DNA of 64,000 nucleotides from JAGLON01 sp041394985 (lineage in GTDB: Bacteria; Zixibacteria; MSB-5A5; GN15; JAAZOE01): positions 3,038,001 to 3,102,000 of the forward strand of contig JAWLBI010000001.1 of NCBI GenBank assembly GCA_041394985.1, given 5' to 3'. The translations under genes and the position numbers were made by a program. Positions within the stretch are counted from its first letter, which is position 1, and every line of letters starts with the position of its first letter. Shown in pieces: positions 44,523 to 53,111 of this stretch. The notes beneath the pieces were generated by a model. That model saw only the letters and a program-made list of their open reading frames with translations, made no database searches and was not told the DNA's origin.

Positions 44523-45839
44523 ATGCCATCTACTGACGAGATTAAAGACATATTACAAAAACTAAAACCAATTATAGGAAAAAAGGCAAAAGCATTATGG
44601 AAATTATGCCTTCTTTCAATGAGTCCAAGAGAGGAGTTCGAAAACCATAAATTGCTTGGTCTAATCGCAGACAAGAAGGCAAAAATCGATTATCAAAAAA
44701 GCATACGTCTACCCCCACCGGCTCCACATATTCTTTCAGGGCAATATCACATCGGTAAAGCGGTTTATCCGGACGTTGAAGTATCTGATTTTGGACTACG
44801 CGAAAACGAACTCATTAAACATATTCTCATCGCAGGAATAACAGGCGCCGGCAAAACAAACCTTTCATTTCAACTTCTCAGACAACTACGAAAACATGAA
44901 AAGCCATTTCTTGTATTTGATTGGAAAATGAACTATAGAGCCTTAAGGCAGCTTCCGGAATTTTCCGACCTCAAAGTAATTCGACTCGGAGAAAAGGACT
45001 TCAATTTCAAATTCAATCCCCTTATTCCTCCCCCAGGAACAAATCCTAAACACTGGATGGCAATGCTTGTTGACGTAATCAAACACGCATTTTTCGTTGC
45101 GCACGGGGTTGAGTATTTTTTCAGAAAAGGAATAGACTACCTATACAGCCAATACAAAATCTATGAGGGAAATACTGACTACCCCACATTTGTTGATTTA
45201 GAAAAGCTTCTCAGAAAAGAATTTGTCAGAGGCAGAGAAATGCTCTGGATGAGTTCAGCCAAACGAACTTTGGCTTGTATGACTTTCTCAGGGCTTTTGG
45301 GAGATATTCTCAGCTCTCGAGAGCCCAACAAAATTGAGGAATTACTCAATCAAAATGTGATACTTGAAATGGATAACCTGGCAACAATTGAAAAGATATT
45401 TCTAATTGAAAGCCTGCTATTATGGATTTATCACTATCGAAAAAACGAAAAAAAGCGAGAGATATTTAAGCATGCAATTATAATAGAGGAAGCTCATCAC
45501 ATCCTCTCGGGCCAAAAAGAGCTCGCACTTGGCGAAGAGACAATAATGGAATCAGTCATTAGAATTATTCGAGAGTTTGGAGAAAGCGTGATTGCAATCG
45601 ATCAAGAGCCAAGCAAAATCAGTAACTCGATTCTGGCAAATACCAATTGTAAAATATGTTTTAACTTAGGAAACGGTAAAGACATAGATACAATGGCCAA
45701 ATGTCTGAGTCTAAATAGCGAAGAGAAATCTGCAATCGATCAACTCAAAGTCGGCCATGCGATTGTCAAAATGAAAGAAAGATTCACTAATCCAATTCAA
45801 GTAAAAATCCCCCATATAAAAATATACAAGGGCTTGTAG
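44523..45839 (+). CDS. HerA/VirB4-like DUF87 ATPase
   Basis: 438 residues of the HerA-FtsK superfamily. Walker A GITGAGKT (residues 105-112), an Asp in FLVFDWKMNYRALRQLP, and a Walker B/sensor region AIIIEEAHHILSG. HerA-like ring ATPases pump or translocate DNA in archaeal viruses, plasmids, transfer systems and defence systems such as SIR2-HerA. Here a SIR2 gene sits in the opposite orientation 620 bp away, so the pairing is suggestive only. Start without SD. A 94-residue gene follows after 31 nt. Confidence 0.85.
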   Translation: MPSTDEIKDILQKLKPIIGKKAKALWKLCLLSMSPREEFENHKLLGLIADKKAKIDYQKSIRLPPPAPHILSGQYHIGKAVYPDVEVSDFGLRENELIKHILIAGITGAGKTNLSFQLLRQLRKHEKPFLVFDWKMNYRALRQLPEFSDLKVIRLGEKDFNFKFNPLIPPPGTNPKHWMAMLVDVIKHAFFVAHGVEYFFRKGIDYLYSQYKIYEGNTDYPTFVDLEKLLRKEFVRGREMLWMSSAKRTLACMTFSGLLGDILSSREPNKIEELLNQNVILEMDNLATIEKIFLIESLLLWIYHYRKNEKKREIFKHAIIIEEAHHILSGQKELALGEETIMESVIRIIREFGESVIAIDQEPSKISNSILANTNCKICFNLGNGKDIDTMAKCLSLNSEEKSAIDQLKVGHAIVKMKERFTNPIQVKIPHIKIYKGL

Positions 45840-45870
45840 GTTACCCTTAGGGTAAGAAAAATCGACCAAA

Positions 45871-46155
45871 ATGCCATATATAGTCAAACGGCTTGTACCA
45901 GTATATAATTCCTGGGACAAGGTTCCAAAAAAGTATCTCAATCTTCGCAAGCTAGTCTATGTCACAACCTTCAAATATCTCTATAAGACAATCCCTCAAA
46001 TACTTATCAAGGAATACGGCCTCTCCCCTGAAGAACACATCACAATTTTTTGGACCAAAGAGATCGCCCTCCCCCATTTCAACCGCTACCGCATGAAATT
46101 TCGGAAGGTGTATTCCGGGAGTGTAAAGGGATGTTCTGGAGTCACAGAAAAGTAA
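45871..46155 (+). CDS. Small unknown protein after the ATPase
   Basis: 94 residues, basic and tyrosine-rich (LRKLVYVTTFKYLYKTIPQI). No family. It lies directly behind the HerA-like gene with no SD and could be its partner. Confidence 0.5.
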   Translation: MPYIVKRLVPVYNSWDKVPKKYLNLRKLVYVTTFKYLYKTIPQILIKEYGLSPEEHITIFWTKEIALPHFNRYRMKFRKVYSGSVKGCSGVTEK

Positions 46156-46187
46156 AGATAGACCAGATAACTAAAAGTTCTAGTATA

Positions 46188-46568
46188 CTATAGCCAATTA
46201 TTAAAATATACACAATCTTCTATAGACAAATATGTAAATTCCCGCACTGCAAGCAATTGGTTATCAGGTATCGGATCAATTAGTCCTAATTTGCGATCCG
46301 ATTGCTGTAAAATTAATCGCAATTCAATGAGGCGGCGCTCATATACATCCCGAATTTCCGGTTTACTTTCAATACACATTCGATGTTCAATAGACCGACA
46401 ACTAATCACTGCGTTATGTTGAGACAATAGGTAGTCAGGGACAAGTAACTGCCGTTTACCAAAAGCAAAAACTTCAATGGTAGGGAATTCTATAAAAGTT
46501 ATCCCCATATCACGCAAGGAGTTCCCGGCATCAATATGCAACGATCTATAGGCAGTTCTGATAAACAT
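46188..46568 (-). CDS. Small unknown protein
   Basis: 126 residues from ATG 46568 (MFIRTAYRSLHIDAGNSLR). A beta-rich first half (FIEFPTIEVFAFGKRQLLVPD) and helical second half. It stands alone between the ATPase cluster and the sigma-factor operon, convergent with the former. Coding status is moderate. Confidence 0.4.
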   Translation of the reverse strand: MFIRTAYRSLHIDAGNSLRDMGITFIEFPTIEVFAFGKRQLLVPDYLLSQHNAVISCRSIEHRMCIESKPEIRDVYERRLIELRLILQQSDRKLGLIDPIPDNQLLAVREFTYLSIEDCVYFNNWL

Positions 46569-46774
46569 TAGTATTGTGAAACTGTATAATTTACTTATTG
46601 ATTTACAATTGCTTAAGCAATATAAATATTTTTCCTTTTCGCAACTCATTGCTCTTCATAATATTATGCGGTGACACAGGAAATTTTAATTGAACCTTTG
46701 GTATTATGGCGGAATTTATACACTTTTCAATCGTATAATATAATATACGGTATAGGCCATAGAAGGAGGCCGCA

Positions 46775-47386
46775 ATGTTAAAAATAGATTGTCAGAAAAT
46801 TGAATTTACCCAAAGGCTCACAAACTCGCATAAATTGAATTGGACTCGCTATTGCAGAATGACCTATAAATTGGTCCATAATATAGAAGACTCGAAGGAT
46901 ATCGTTAGTGATGCTTATCGCAAGGCGTTAAAGGCATGGGACTCCTTTGATCCAGATCGAGACTTTGAGAATTGGTTCTATAAAATACTAGAACGGACAA
47001 CATTAGATTTTTTAAAGAGTGAAAGAAAGCGAAAGTCACATTTCAAATTACAAGACGAGACCACAATAGACACATACAATTCAAATAAAATAACTGTATC
47101 TGACTCCGCAATCGTACGATTGGTTTACAACTCCTTGAAAACAGTAGATGGAATGAGCGCAAATGAAATTCTTGTTTTGTTTCGTCAATATTTTGGAGAA
47201 AATAGAGTTAATATTTGCAAGGACTTGGGTATCGGATACGAACGGTTACAATACCTCAATAGGATTTGTAGGCTGGCGGCAATGATGGCTATTAGGGATA
47301 TTGACTATGGCAAGGATGTTAGTTCCAATTCATATAGGGAGATATTCAATAACATTGTCCATGGGAAAAGGCTGTTTGTGATCTAG
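46775..47386 (+). CDS. ECF-type RNA polymerase sigma factor
   Basis: 203 residues. Region 2: HNIEDSKDIVSDAYRKALK and DRDFENWFYKILERTTLDFLKSERKR is a clear sigma-2 core and -10-binding helix. Region 4: NEILVLFRQYFGENRVNICK ... LGIGYERLQYLNRICRLA is a shortened helix-turn-helix. ECF factors direct RNA polymerase to a small set of promoters. AGAAGGAGG precedes the ATG. It leads a same-strand run of genes (TPR, 49-residue, small proteins, zinc-ribbon membrane protein, ATPase), and no classical anti-sigma factor follows. Confidence 0.85.
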   Translation: MLKIDCQKIEFTQRLTNSHKLNWTRYCRMTYKLVHNIEDSKDIVSDAYRKALKAWDSFDPDRDFENWFYKILERTTLDFLKSERKRKSHFKLQDETTIDTYNSNKITVSDSAIVRLVYNSLKTVDGMSANEILVLFRQYFGENRVNICKDLGIGYERLQYLNRICRLAAMMAIRDIDYGKDVSSNSYREIFNNIVHGKRLFVI

Positions 47387-47421
47387 TTATTGAATGCGAT
47401 TTCAGTGTGAAGGAGGTAAAT

Positions 47422-48621
47422 ATGTATTCGCATAATGACCAAAACAAAGAGACTTTTCCTGATGAGATGGAGTCGGATGATGGCTTACATTGGAATCATC
47501 TATCTGGTAAGAACGATAACGGTTTATCGAGCACTTTTCTATTTAGTGCGCAAAAATTAAAAAATAAAGGCTGCTTTGAAAAAGCATTGGAATTTTATAA
47601 AGCGGCATTGATAATTGATAGTGGCAATGGGAGAATCTACCGAGGTCTTGCCCATCTATATTATGATAGCCTTGGTGCAATAGGCTATTCAGAAATCGAA
47701 AATATAATTATAGAGATGGCTTGTCCAGAGGACATGATTTTTTATTTTTGGGGAAACATAAATTTTAGGAGAGGCGCAATCGATGAAGCAATAAGTAATT
47801 TTCGAAGAAGTATTAGTCTTAATCGAGACAATGCATATTCCTATAATAATCTTGGGGTTGTCTATCTTAACCAAGGGAATGTCCTGTTTGCCTTATCACT
47901 TATTAAGAAGGCAAGTAAGCTTTTTCGTGACCAAAGAGATACAAAAGGTTTCGCCCTAACGATGGGCAATTTAGGCCTTTGTAAAAGATGCGAAGGCGAA
48001 TCACATACTTCATATAACTATTTTAAATATACTGTAGATATAACTGATGAGGACTATCTACTCCCAGAGCGATTAAACGCCATTTGTAACCTTGCAGAAC
48101 TTGATTTATTCGAAGATAGACTTATTGAAGCAGAGTTTGAATTTAAATCTGCGACTGAATTGGCACTAAATGGGAATTCAATTCAACAATTGATACGTTC
48201 ATACTTGGGCAACGGAGAAGTACAACTAAAATGGAATAACTACGAAAAAGGATTGGAATATATCCTTATAGCACAAGGATTGGCGATAGTAAATATTGAT
48301 AAATTCTGGATCGCTGAAAGCATAAGAAAGTTATCAAGATATTACGTTGCAGTTAATCTGATAAATAAGGCAAAGGAATGCATGAGAAAAGCACTTGAAA
48401 TTTATACCGACTGTCAAGTGGATATATCTCAATTTATAACAGATATGCTGGACAACGAATACAACTATCAGCATCTATTATCAAAAAATCAAATAGGAGG
48501 AAATTCAATTAATATCAATTTAGAACAAGGAACTGAATATATATTGAACTCATTGCAGTTATTAAAAAAACATAATATCGGGAATGATTCAACAACTTAT
48601 GTAGGGGCAGATAATGCGTAG
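47422..48621 (+). CDS. TPR-repeat protein, possible sigma partner
   Basis: 399 residues from ATG 47422, chosen for its AAGGAGG site; the upstream in-frame GTG would place the site inside the gene. Tetratricopeptide helices fill most of the chain (KNKGCFEKALEFYKAALII, NNLGVVYLNQGNVLFALSLI, YLGNGEVQLKWNNYEKGLEY). It directly follows the ECF sigma gene and its stop overlaps a 49-residue gene start. Some ECF factors pair with TPR proteins that sense a signal; that is the likely role here by position. Confidence 0.75.
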   Translation: MYSHNDQNKETFPDEMESDDGLHWNHLSGKNDNGLSSTFLFSAQKLKNKGCFEKALEFYKAALIIDSGNGRIYRGLAHLYYDSLGAIGYSEIENIIIEMACPEDMIFYFWGNINFRRGAIDEAISNFRRSISLNRDNAYSYNNLGVVYLNQGNVLFALSLIKKASKLFRDQRDTKGFALTMGNLGLCKRCEGESHTSYNYFKYTVDITDEDYLLPERLNAICNLAELDLFEDRLIEAEFEFKSATELALNGNSIQQLIRSYLGNGEVQLKWNNYEKGLEYILIAQGLAIVNIDKFWIAESIRKLSRYYVAVNLINKAKECMRKALEIYTDCQVDISQFITDMLDNEYNYQHLLSKNQIGGNSININLEQGTEYILNSLQLLKKHNIGNDSTTYVGADNA

Positions 48622-48763
48622 GTTAGAAATATACATTGAAGATAAGCCGATTGGTCGTGCCCCACCTAAAATCTTACTTAAATATAGAACCAAAAAATAT
48701 GAAAAAATATATACCCTTACCATGCAGAAAAACGGAATAAAGATAAATAAGGTAAGAGAATAG
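48614..48763 (+). CDS. 49-residue protein coupled to TPR gene
   Basis: ATG 48614 overlaps the last 8 bases of the TPR gene. The product, beginning MRRLEIYIEDKPIGRAPPKI, is strongly basic at its C-terminus. No homologue recognised. The overlap is the main support for expression. Confidence 0.5.
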   Translation: MRRLEIYIEDKPIGRAPPKILLKYRTKKYEKIYTLTMQKNGIKINKVRE

Positions 48764-48796
48764 AACTTTACCGGTGTCAGCGACAATGTTGATGAT

Positions 48797-48827
48797 GGGA
48801 AGTGCCAATAGGCATTTCCCTTTTTTT
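48797..48827 (+). terminator. Rho-independent terminator
   Basis: GGGAAGTGCC and GGCATTTCCC form a ten-pair stem with one G-T pair and an AATA loop, followed by seven T residues. It closes the sigma-TPR-small-gene operon and separates it from the next gene, so any frame reading through it is unlikely to be coding. Confidence 0.85.
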
Positions 48828-48848
48828 GTAATAGAACGGAGGCTTTTC

Positions 48849-49016
48849 ATGAATGGGCCGATAACAATTCTGGATCACAAACTGGGACTATTCATTCCAG
48901 ATAAGGACTCTAAAGGAGCCCTCTTGCACCTTAACGGACTCGTCCCTTCGTTGGCAAAATCAATGGCTCGAAGCTTCGGTGGTGTGCGAAATGGCTCAAG
49001 CGAACCAGCGGATTGA
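48849..49016 (+). CDS. Short unknown ORF with strong RBS
   Basis: 55 residues from ATG 48849 with ACGGAGG upstream (MNGPITILDHKLGLFIPDKD). It lies directly after a terminator, so it would need its own promoter. Weak case. Confidence 0.35.
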   Translation: MNGPITILDHKLGLFIPDKDSKGALLHLNGLVPSLAKSMARSFGGVRNGSSEPAD

Positions 49017-49136
49017 ACGATAAGAGAAGTGGCACCCAAAACGGGTATAACTTAACGTTGAACTTGATGATAAGTTCGCAGTTACGCGTCAATCTTATTG
49101 AACCTAAATACTACTTATCCTGTGATTGGAGTCAAA

Positions 49137-49301
49137 ATGAAGGATTTATGCCGTGTCATAGAACGAAGACATGAAATTATGAATGAGTCTGAGCTCATTA
49201 TAAAATGCCTTCAGATATTAAAAGAAGGCAAGGAATCGCCCAAAACTCTTTCTCGCATTGCAAGAGCAATTGAGGAAATGAAAGAAATTGAGGAATGGTA
49301 A
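49137..49301 (+). CDS. Small helical protein
   Basis: 54 residues from ATG 49137, preceded by GGAG. Two helices (KDLCRVIERRHEIMNESELI and LSRIARAIEEMKEIEEW) suggest a small regulatory or structural protein. Same strand and spacing (18 nt) as the next gene. Confidence 0.5.
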   Translation: MKDLCRVIERRHEIMNESELIIKCLQILKEGKESPKTLSRIARAIEEMKEIEEW

Positions 49302-49319
49302 AGCTGAAAGGAGAATACA

Positions 49320-49568
49320 ATGCTTTACACGAAATTTAGTTCAAGCTACACGAGAATCGATCCAGATGGCACACAACATATCTTTTCAAAGAGCATGGAG
49401 CTAATAGGCCGCCCGACAGAGATTACAAGTTTTCTCAACAACATCGGCCCCAATTACACTCTTCCTGGAATTGGCTATAAAGAGGATCGTCAGCAAATCG
49501 AAGTAAAAAGAACAGGACCATTTGGAATTGAAATGCCGGAATTCTTACTAGATTTTCTAGGTTATTAA
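49320..49568 (+). CDS. Small unknown protein
   Basis: 82 residues with GAAAGGAG before the ATG. Compact beta pattern (FSSSYTRIDPDGTQHIFSKS) and no membrane segment. Not recognised. It begins the tight run of three genes leading to the large ATPase. Confidence 0.6.
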   Translation: MLYTKFSSSYTRIDPDGTQHIFSKSMELIGRPTEITSFLNNIGPNYTLPGIGYKEDRQQIEVKRTGPFGIEMPEFLLDFLGY

Positions 49569-49582
49569 AAAGGAGAATTGTC

Positions 49583-50056
49583 ATGAGTAATTTACGTAGA
49601 GTCAGTAGCGCCGAAAAAATGGCCTTGATGAAGACTCTGGAGCAACAAATTCAAGAAAGCAGGGTCTCAAGCGAAATTAATAGTTCTATTCTTCACGATA
49701 GAGCAGGAAATCCCCACTCTGTTGGTTACAATATCAAGGATATCCTACTTGATGCCAATCAGACCCCTCATGTCATAAATGAAAACCACCTTCAGGTTCT
49801 AGATTGTGGGCACACAATTGATCCTAGATCGGGCAATTTTGTAATGTGCGATTTTGGACATAAACTGTGCCATAGACACAATCTATTTCGATGCGCAGAT
49901 TGTAAGGCTTTGGTCTGTGAAATAGAAGCAATCGAAGAAGACGGTCGTCTCCTTTGCCCCAACTGTGGAAGTAGTCCTATGTCAAATGGCATGTTGATTT
50001 TCCTAATTGTCGTAGTAATCGTGGCCATGATCGTTGTAATAAACTTGGCAGCATGA
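49583..50056 (+). CDS. Zinc-ribbon, tail-anchored membrane protein
   Basis: 157 residues. Four Cys/His pairs in CGHTIDPRSGNFVMCDFGHK, CHRHNLFRCADCKALVC and CPNCGSS form two zinc ribbons, followed by a C-terminal hydrophobic helix (MLIFLIVVVIVAMIVVINL) with a short tail, so it is probably tail-anchored. AAAAAGGAG precedes ATG. Its stop overlaps the start of the ATPase gene (ATGA), suggesting that they act together. Confidence 0.75.
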   Translation: MSNLRRVSSAEKMALMKTLEQQIQESRVSSEINSSILHDRAGNPHSVGYNIKDILLDANQTPHVINENHLQVLDCGHTIDPRSGNFVMCDFGHKLCHRHNLFRCADCKALVCEIEAIEEDGRLLCPNCGSSPMSNGMLIFLIVVVIVAMIVVINLAA

Positions 50057-52185
50057 ATGAGAAGAGACAAAAGCAACAGCTTGTTCAGGGGCTTTTGGAT
50101 TATGTTTATACTTTTCCTGTTTGGGTCAGAAATGCTCTTCATAGCTTAACCATTAGCTGGAATGAAGCACTTTACTCCCGTGTTCTTGACTTCATATTAA
50201 ATAACCAAGAGGTATTGACCACTCTCTCTAGCCCCTTTGAACTGCCTCGATCACAGGCGTATATTTCGGGGGATTTAAACCTGGGCTCAATTATTCATAC
50301 CAATGGCCTAAGACTTAAGGTCCGAACCAGTGACCTAAATCGTCACACACTAGTTGCAGGAACTTCAGGATCTGGAAAAACCCAGCTAGCCTTACTTATG
50401 GCTCAACAGATATTACAATACACAGATATTACACTAAGAATTATTGATCCAAAAGCAGACGAGTATAGAATCTTGGCTCAAATCTACAATATTCTTGATT
50501 TGGACTCATCCGAATTAAGGTTTAATCCATTCACGGCTGGCGCAAATACTCCCAAAAGGAAATGGTATCCTTCGGTTGTTGGACACCTAGCTGAGCGATT
50601 TAACTTCTGGCAAGGTGCGGAAGGATTTTTAATCGAACTCATATACTCTTTAGAGGAAAAACAAATTCCTGTAAATATAGATAGTCTTTTAACACTTGCC
50701 AAGAAGACACATACTTTTAGCTACAAAGACAAGGCAGTACTCTCTACAGTCAAGTCTCGCCTAACAATGCTATCGCATCTATTTGAGGACTCAATAAAAA
50801 CCGAATCAACAATGCTTGAGGCACTTCACAGTCGGCATGCGATAATCTCAACTACCGGCTTAATGGCTGAGGCAGAATCATGGATTACAGAGTTTTTGTT
50901 TTTATGGGAGTATACGTATAGAGTCAACAATCCTGAAAAGCGCAATCCCATGATATTTATCTTTGATGAGGTCCAGCATAGACTTTTTAGTTCATCAAAA
51001 GAGCGTTCGATTAACGCACAAAGCTCGCCATTAATCTCAAAGCTTGTTGACGAGGCTCGCTCTATGAATCTGGGAATAATCGCACTATCTCAGGAGCCAT
51101 CTTGTTTAATATCGGCTATACTTAATAGTTCATGGCTTAAGGTTGCCATGCGGCTTGGAAGCGGTATTGAAATTAAAATAATGAAGGAAGCAATGGGGCT
51201 TACCGATGAGCAGGCACAAGAGATGTTTTATTTTGAGCCCGGTGAAGCTATTGTGAGAATGGCTGGTGGTTACATGGACGCCCTACCCGTTAAATTTGAT
51301 CAGTTCAGAGAAATTGATACTTCCTTTAATAAGGACTTTCCAGAATATCAAGAAGTAAGAAGGTTAGAGTTTCTGAATGCGTCTAGTGTTCGAAACAATC
51401 AGGTAGTTGTTAATCAAATAAAAAAACCAGATCTATCTATTTCAATATCCTCAAATCAACTATTATTACCTACTGCAAATCGTAGGACTATTCAAAGCCC
51501 CAATACCGAGAGTTCAACTAGTCAGGAAAAGGCAATAACTGAATTAGAGCCATTGGAGTTTGCTACTTCAAGGCCCGATCAATTGATGGACGTGAAATCT
51601 ATTTTGAGTATTTGGTTAAATCTTCCTACCCCATTTTTAACTCAAGGCGAAATATTCAAAAAGGCAGGCATCGTAAGTGGCTCAAAACAAGCAACAACTA
51701 AGCGCAAAGCTATTCGGGAGAAATTAATTATCGAGCACAGGCTCCAGGTCAAAAAGACATACTCAATTATTTGGGAGCCGACAGAAAAAGCATATCATAC
51801 GATTGGTAAACAAAAACCAACCCTTAAATCAAAAGGCGGTTATTTACACAAATTTATTGCATACAGAGTGTTACAGTGGGCAAAGAATAATTACTATATT
51901 GCTAAAACCGAATTTATGCTCTCGAATGGAAAATCAGTTGATCTAGTTTTAACCAAAGGTTCGGAAGTAATCTTTGTTGAAATTGCTGTCTCTTCCCCAC
52001 TTGAAAAGGAAATGATAAATATTGAAAAGGATTTTAGTACCGAATACTTGCCTACGACATTTACTCTTCTCGCGGTAAATGGTAAAGCCAAAAGACGACT
52101 TGAAGAATTGATTGCGAAACATAAGCTTAACGACGAAATCACCAAAGGACTAAAGGTCAGGCTTGCCGGAGAGTACTTAAAATGA
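50053..52185 (+). CDS. HerA/VirD4-like ATPase with nuclease-like C-terminal domain
   Basis: 710 residues. Walker A GTSGSGKT (residues 103-110), IRIIDPKADEY and MIFIFDEVQHRLFSS belong to the HerA/TraG superfamily of DNA-pumping ATPases. The C-terminal ~90 residues (EFMLSNGKSVDLVLTKGSEV then IFVEIAVSSPLEKEM) follow the PD-(D/E)XK arrangement, although the Lys of ExK is Ala (EIA), so nuclease activity is doubtful. It may move DNA during transfer or packaging, or belong to a defence system. The upstream zinc-ribbon gene and the downstream HTH gene both overlap it. Confidence 0.8.
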   Translation: MNEKRQKQQLVQGLLDYVYTFPVWVRNALHSLTISWNEALYSRVLDFILNNQEVLTTLSSPFELPRSQAYISGDLNLGSIIHTNGLRLKVRTSDLNRHTLVAGTSGSGKTQLALLMAQQILQYTDITLRIIDPKADEYRILAQIYNILDLDSSELRFNPFTAGANTPKRKWYPSVVGHLAERFNFWQGAEGFLIELIYSLEEKQIPVNIDSLLTLAKKTHTFSYKDKAVLSTVKSRLTMLSHLFEDSIKTESTMLEALHSRHAIISTTGLMAEAESWITEFLFLWEYTYRVNNPEKRNPMIFIFDEVQHRLFSSSKERSINAQSSPLISKLVDEARSMNLGIIALSQEPSCLISAILNSSWLKVAMRLGSGIEIKIMKEAMGLTDEQAQEMFYFEPGEAIVRMAGGYMDALPVKFDQFREIDTSFNKDFPEYQEVRRLEFLNASSVRNNQVVVNQIKKPDLSISISSNQLLLPTANRRTIQSPNTESSTSQEKAITELEPLEFATSRPDQLMDVKSILSIWLNLPTPFLTQGEIFKKAGIVSGSKQATTKRKAIREKLIIEHRLQVKKTYSIIWEPTEKAYHTIGKQKPTLKSKGGYLHKFIAYRVLQWAKNNYYIAKTEFMLSNGKSVDLVLTKGSEVIFVEIAVSSPLEKEMINIEKDFSTEYLPTTFTLLAVNGKAKRRLEELIAKHKLNDEITKGLKVRLAGEYLK

Positions 52186-52397
52186 GTGATTCATCTGAGA
52201 AACTCTGGACCATGGCCGACGTGGCCAACTACTGCCAAGTCAAAGAAAGCGTGGTGAAGTATTGGATATATAATGCGAATCTACCCTATATCAAGCTTGG
52301 AAAACACATCAGATTTCAGGAAAAGGATGTGAAGGGGTGGATAATAGGGATGAATAATGGAACTTACGGCCGTAATGATCTTATCTTATTTAAATAG
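52182..52397 (+). CDS. Excisionase/MerR-like HTH protein
   Basis: 71 residues. MADVANYCQVKESVVKYWIY and LPYIKLGKHIRFQEKDVKGW form the AlpA/excisionase-type winged HTH (HTH_17). ATG 52182 overlaps the ATPase stop by 4 nt. It could help the island integrase excise the element or control transcription. Confidence 0.8.
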   Translation: MSDSSEKLWTMADVANYCQVKESVVKYWIYNANLPYIKLGKHIRFQEKDVKGWIIGMNNGTYGRNDLILFK

Positions 52398-52468
52398 CCG
52401 ACATTAGCTCATCAATAAATAATTTATCGTATATTAAGATTTATAAATGATTGAGCAGTTACTTATGC

Positions 52469-52795
52469 ATGGTATATGATTATCACAGAATAAAAGACAT
52501 TTTCATTTCGGATAGTATTGCTTATTTGGGGGTAACGTCTAATCTCGGACAAGTGACATTGGCCTATGTTCTTAACAGATCCCTTAGGGGACTATTCATG
52601 TCTTGTATTAGTTCAATAACATTTAATTATGTCTCATTTTTTATTCTATATCTTATACTAACATTCATAAACTATAAATTCATAATTGGTGCAAATTATA
52701 AATTTAACCTCGGCTACAAAATAGGAGTAGCTATAGTGATTAATTTCACGATTATCTTTTATATTGCATTAGTATTACTCGGATTATCGTTTTAG
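52469..52795 (+). CDS. Small multi-helix membrane protein
   Basis: About 108 residues with three hydrophobic helices (~32-58, ~60-80, ~88-107). No family and no good SD; ATG 52469 or 52451 are both possible. Convergent with the next gene. Confidence 0.4.
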   Translation: MVYDYHRIKDIFISDSIAYLGVTSNLGQVTLAYVLNRSLRGLFMSCISSITFNYVSFFILYLILTFINYKFIIGANYKFNLGYKIGVAIVINFTIIFYIALVLLGLSF

Positions 52796-52818
52796 TCACT
52801 TCGGCTAAAATAGATTTG

Positions 52819-53067
52819 TTAGTTCAGGAAATTCTTTAAACTCTCTAGATTTATTTGATTTGATAAAGCCAAGTATACAATTATTGCTATTACAATCAGT
52901 ATTATCCAACCTCTAACTCCTCCTTTACTCTTTGCTCTCCTAGCTGATCGCCCAATTTCACGCCATTGATCATTGCTATCAGATCTATCAGGGCGGTTTT
53001 TATTAAAGTTTTCAACATCTTTCAATCCGGCTTTCATGCTTGGATCAAAGTCATCTCTTCTTGACAT
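52819..53067 (-). CDS. Small tail-anchored protein
   Basis: 82 residues: an acidic/basic N-terminal half and one C-terminal membrane helix (GWIILIVIAIIVYLALSN). AAAGGAG precedes ATG. It lies 45 bp after the TIGR04141-type gene and may share its transcript. Confidence 0.7.
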   Translation of the reverse strand: MSRRDDFDPSMKAGLKDVENFNKNRPDRSDSNDQWREIGRSARRAKSKGGVRGWIILIVIAIIVYLALSNQINLESLKNFLN

Positions 53068-53111
53068 AACTTCTCCTTTGCTAGATGTTTCGCTTGAATC
53101 TAATGCCCTTA

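Noticed and set aside
48774..49016. 80-codon version of the short ORF after the sigma-TPR operon
   Set aside because: Its first half lies in a rho-independent terminator; only the 55-codon form starting at 48849 remains possible.
46775..52397. Conjugative type IV secretion locus
   Set aside because: An ATPase resembling VirD4/HerA is present, but no relaxase, VirB-type channel set or origin of transfer was recognised.
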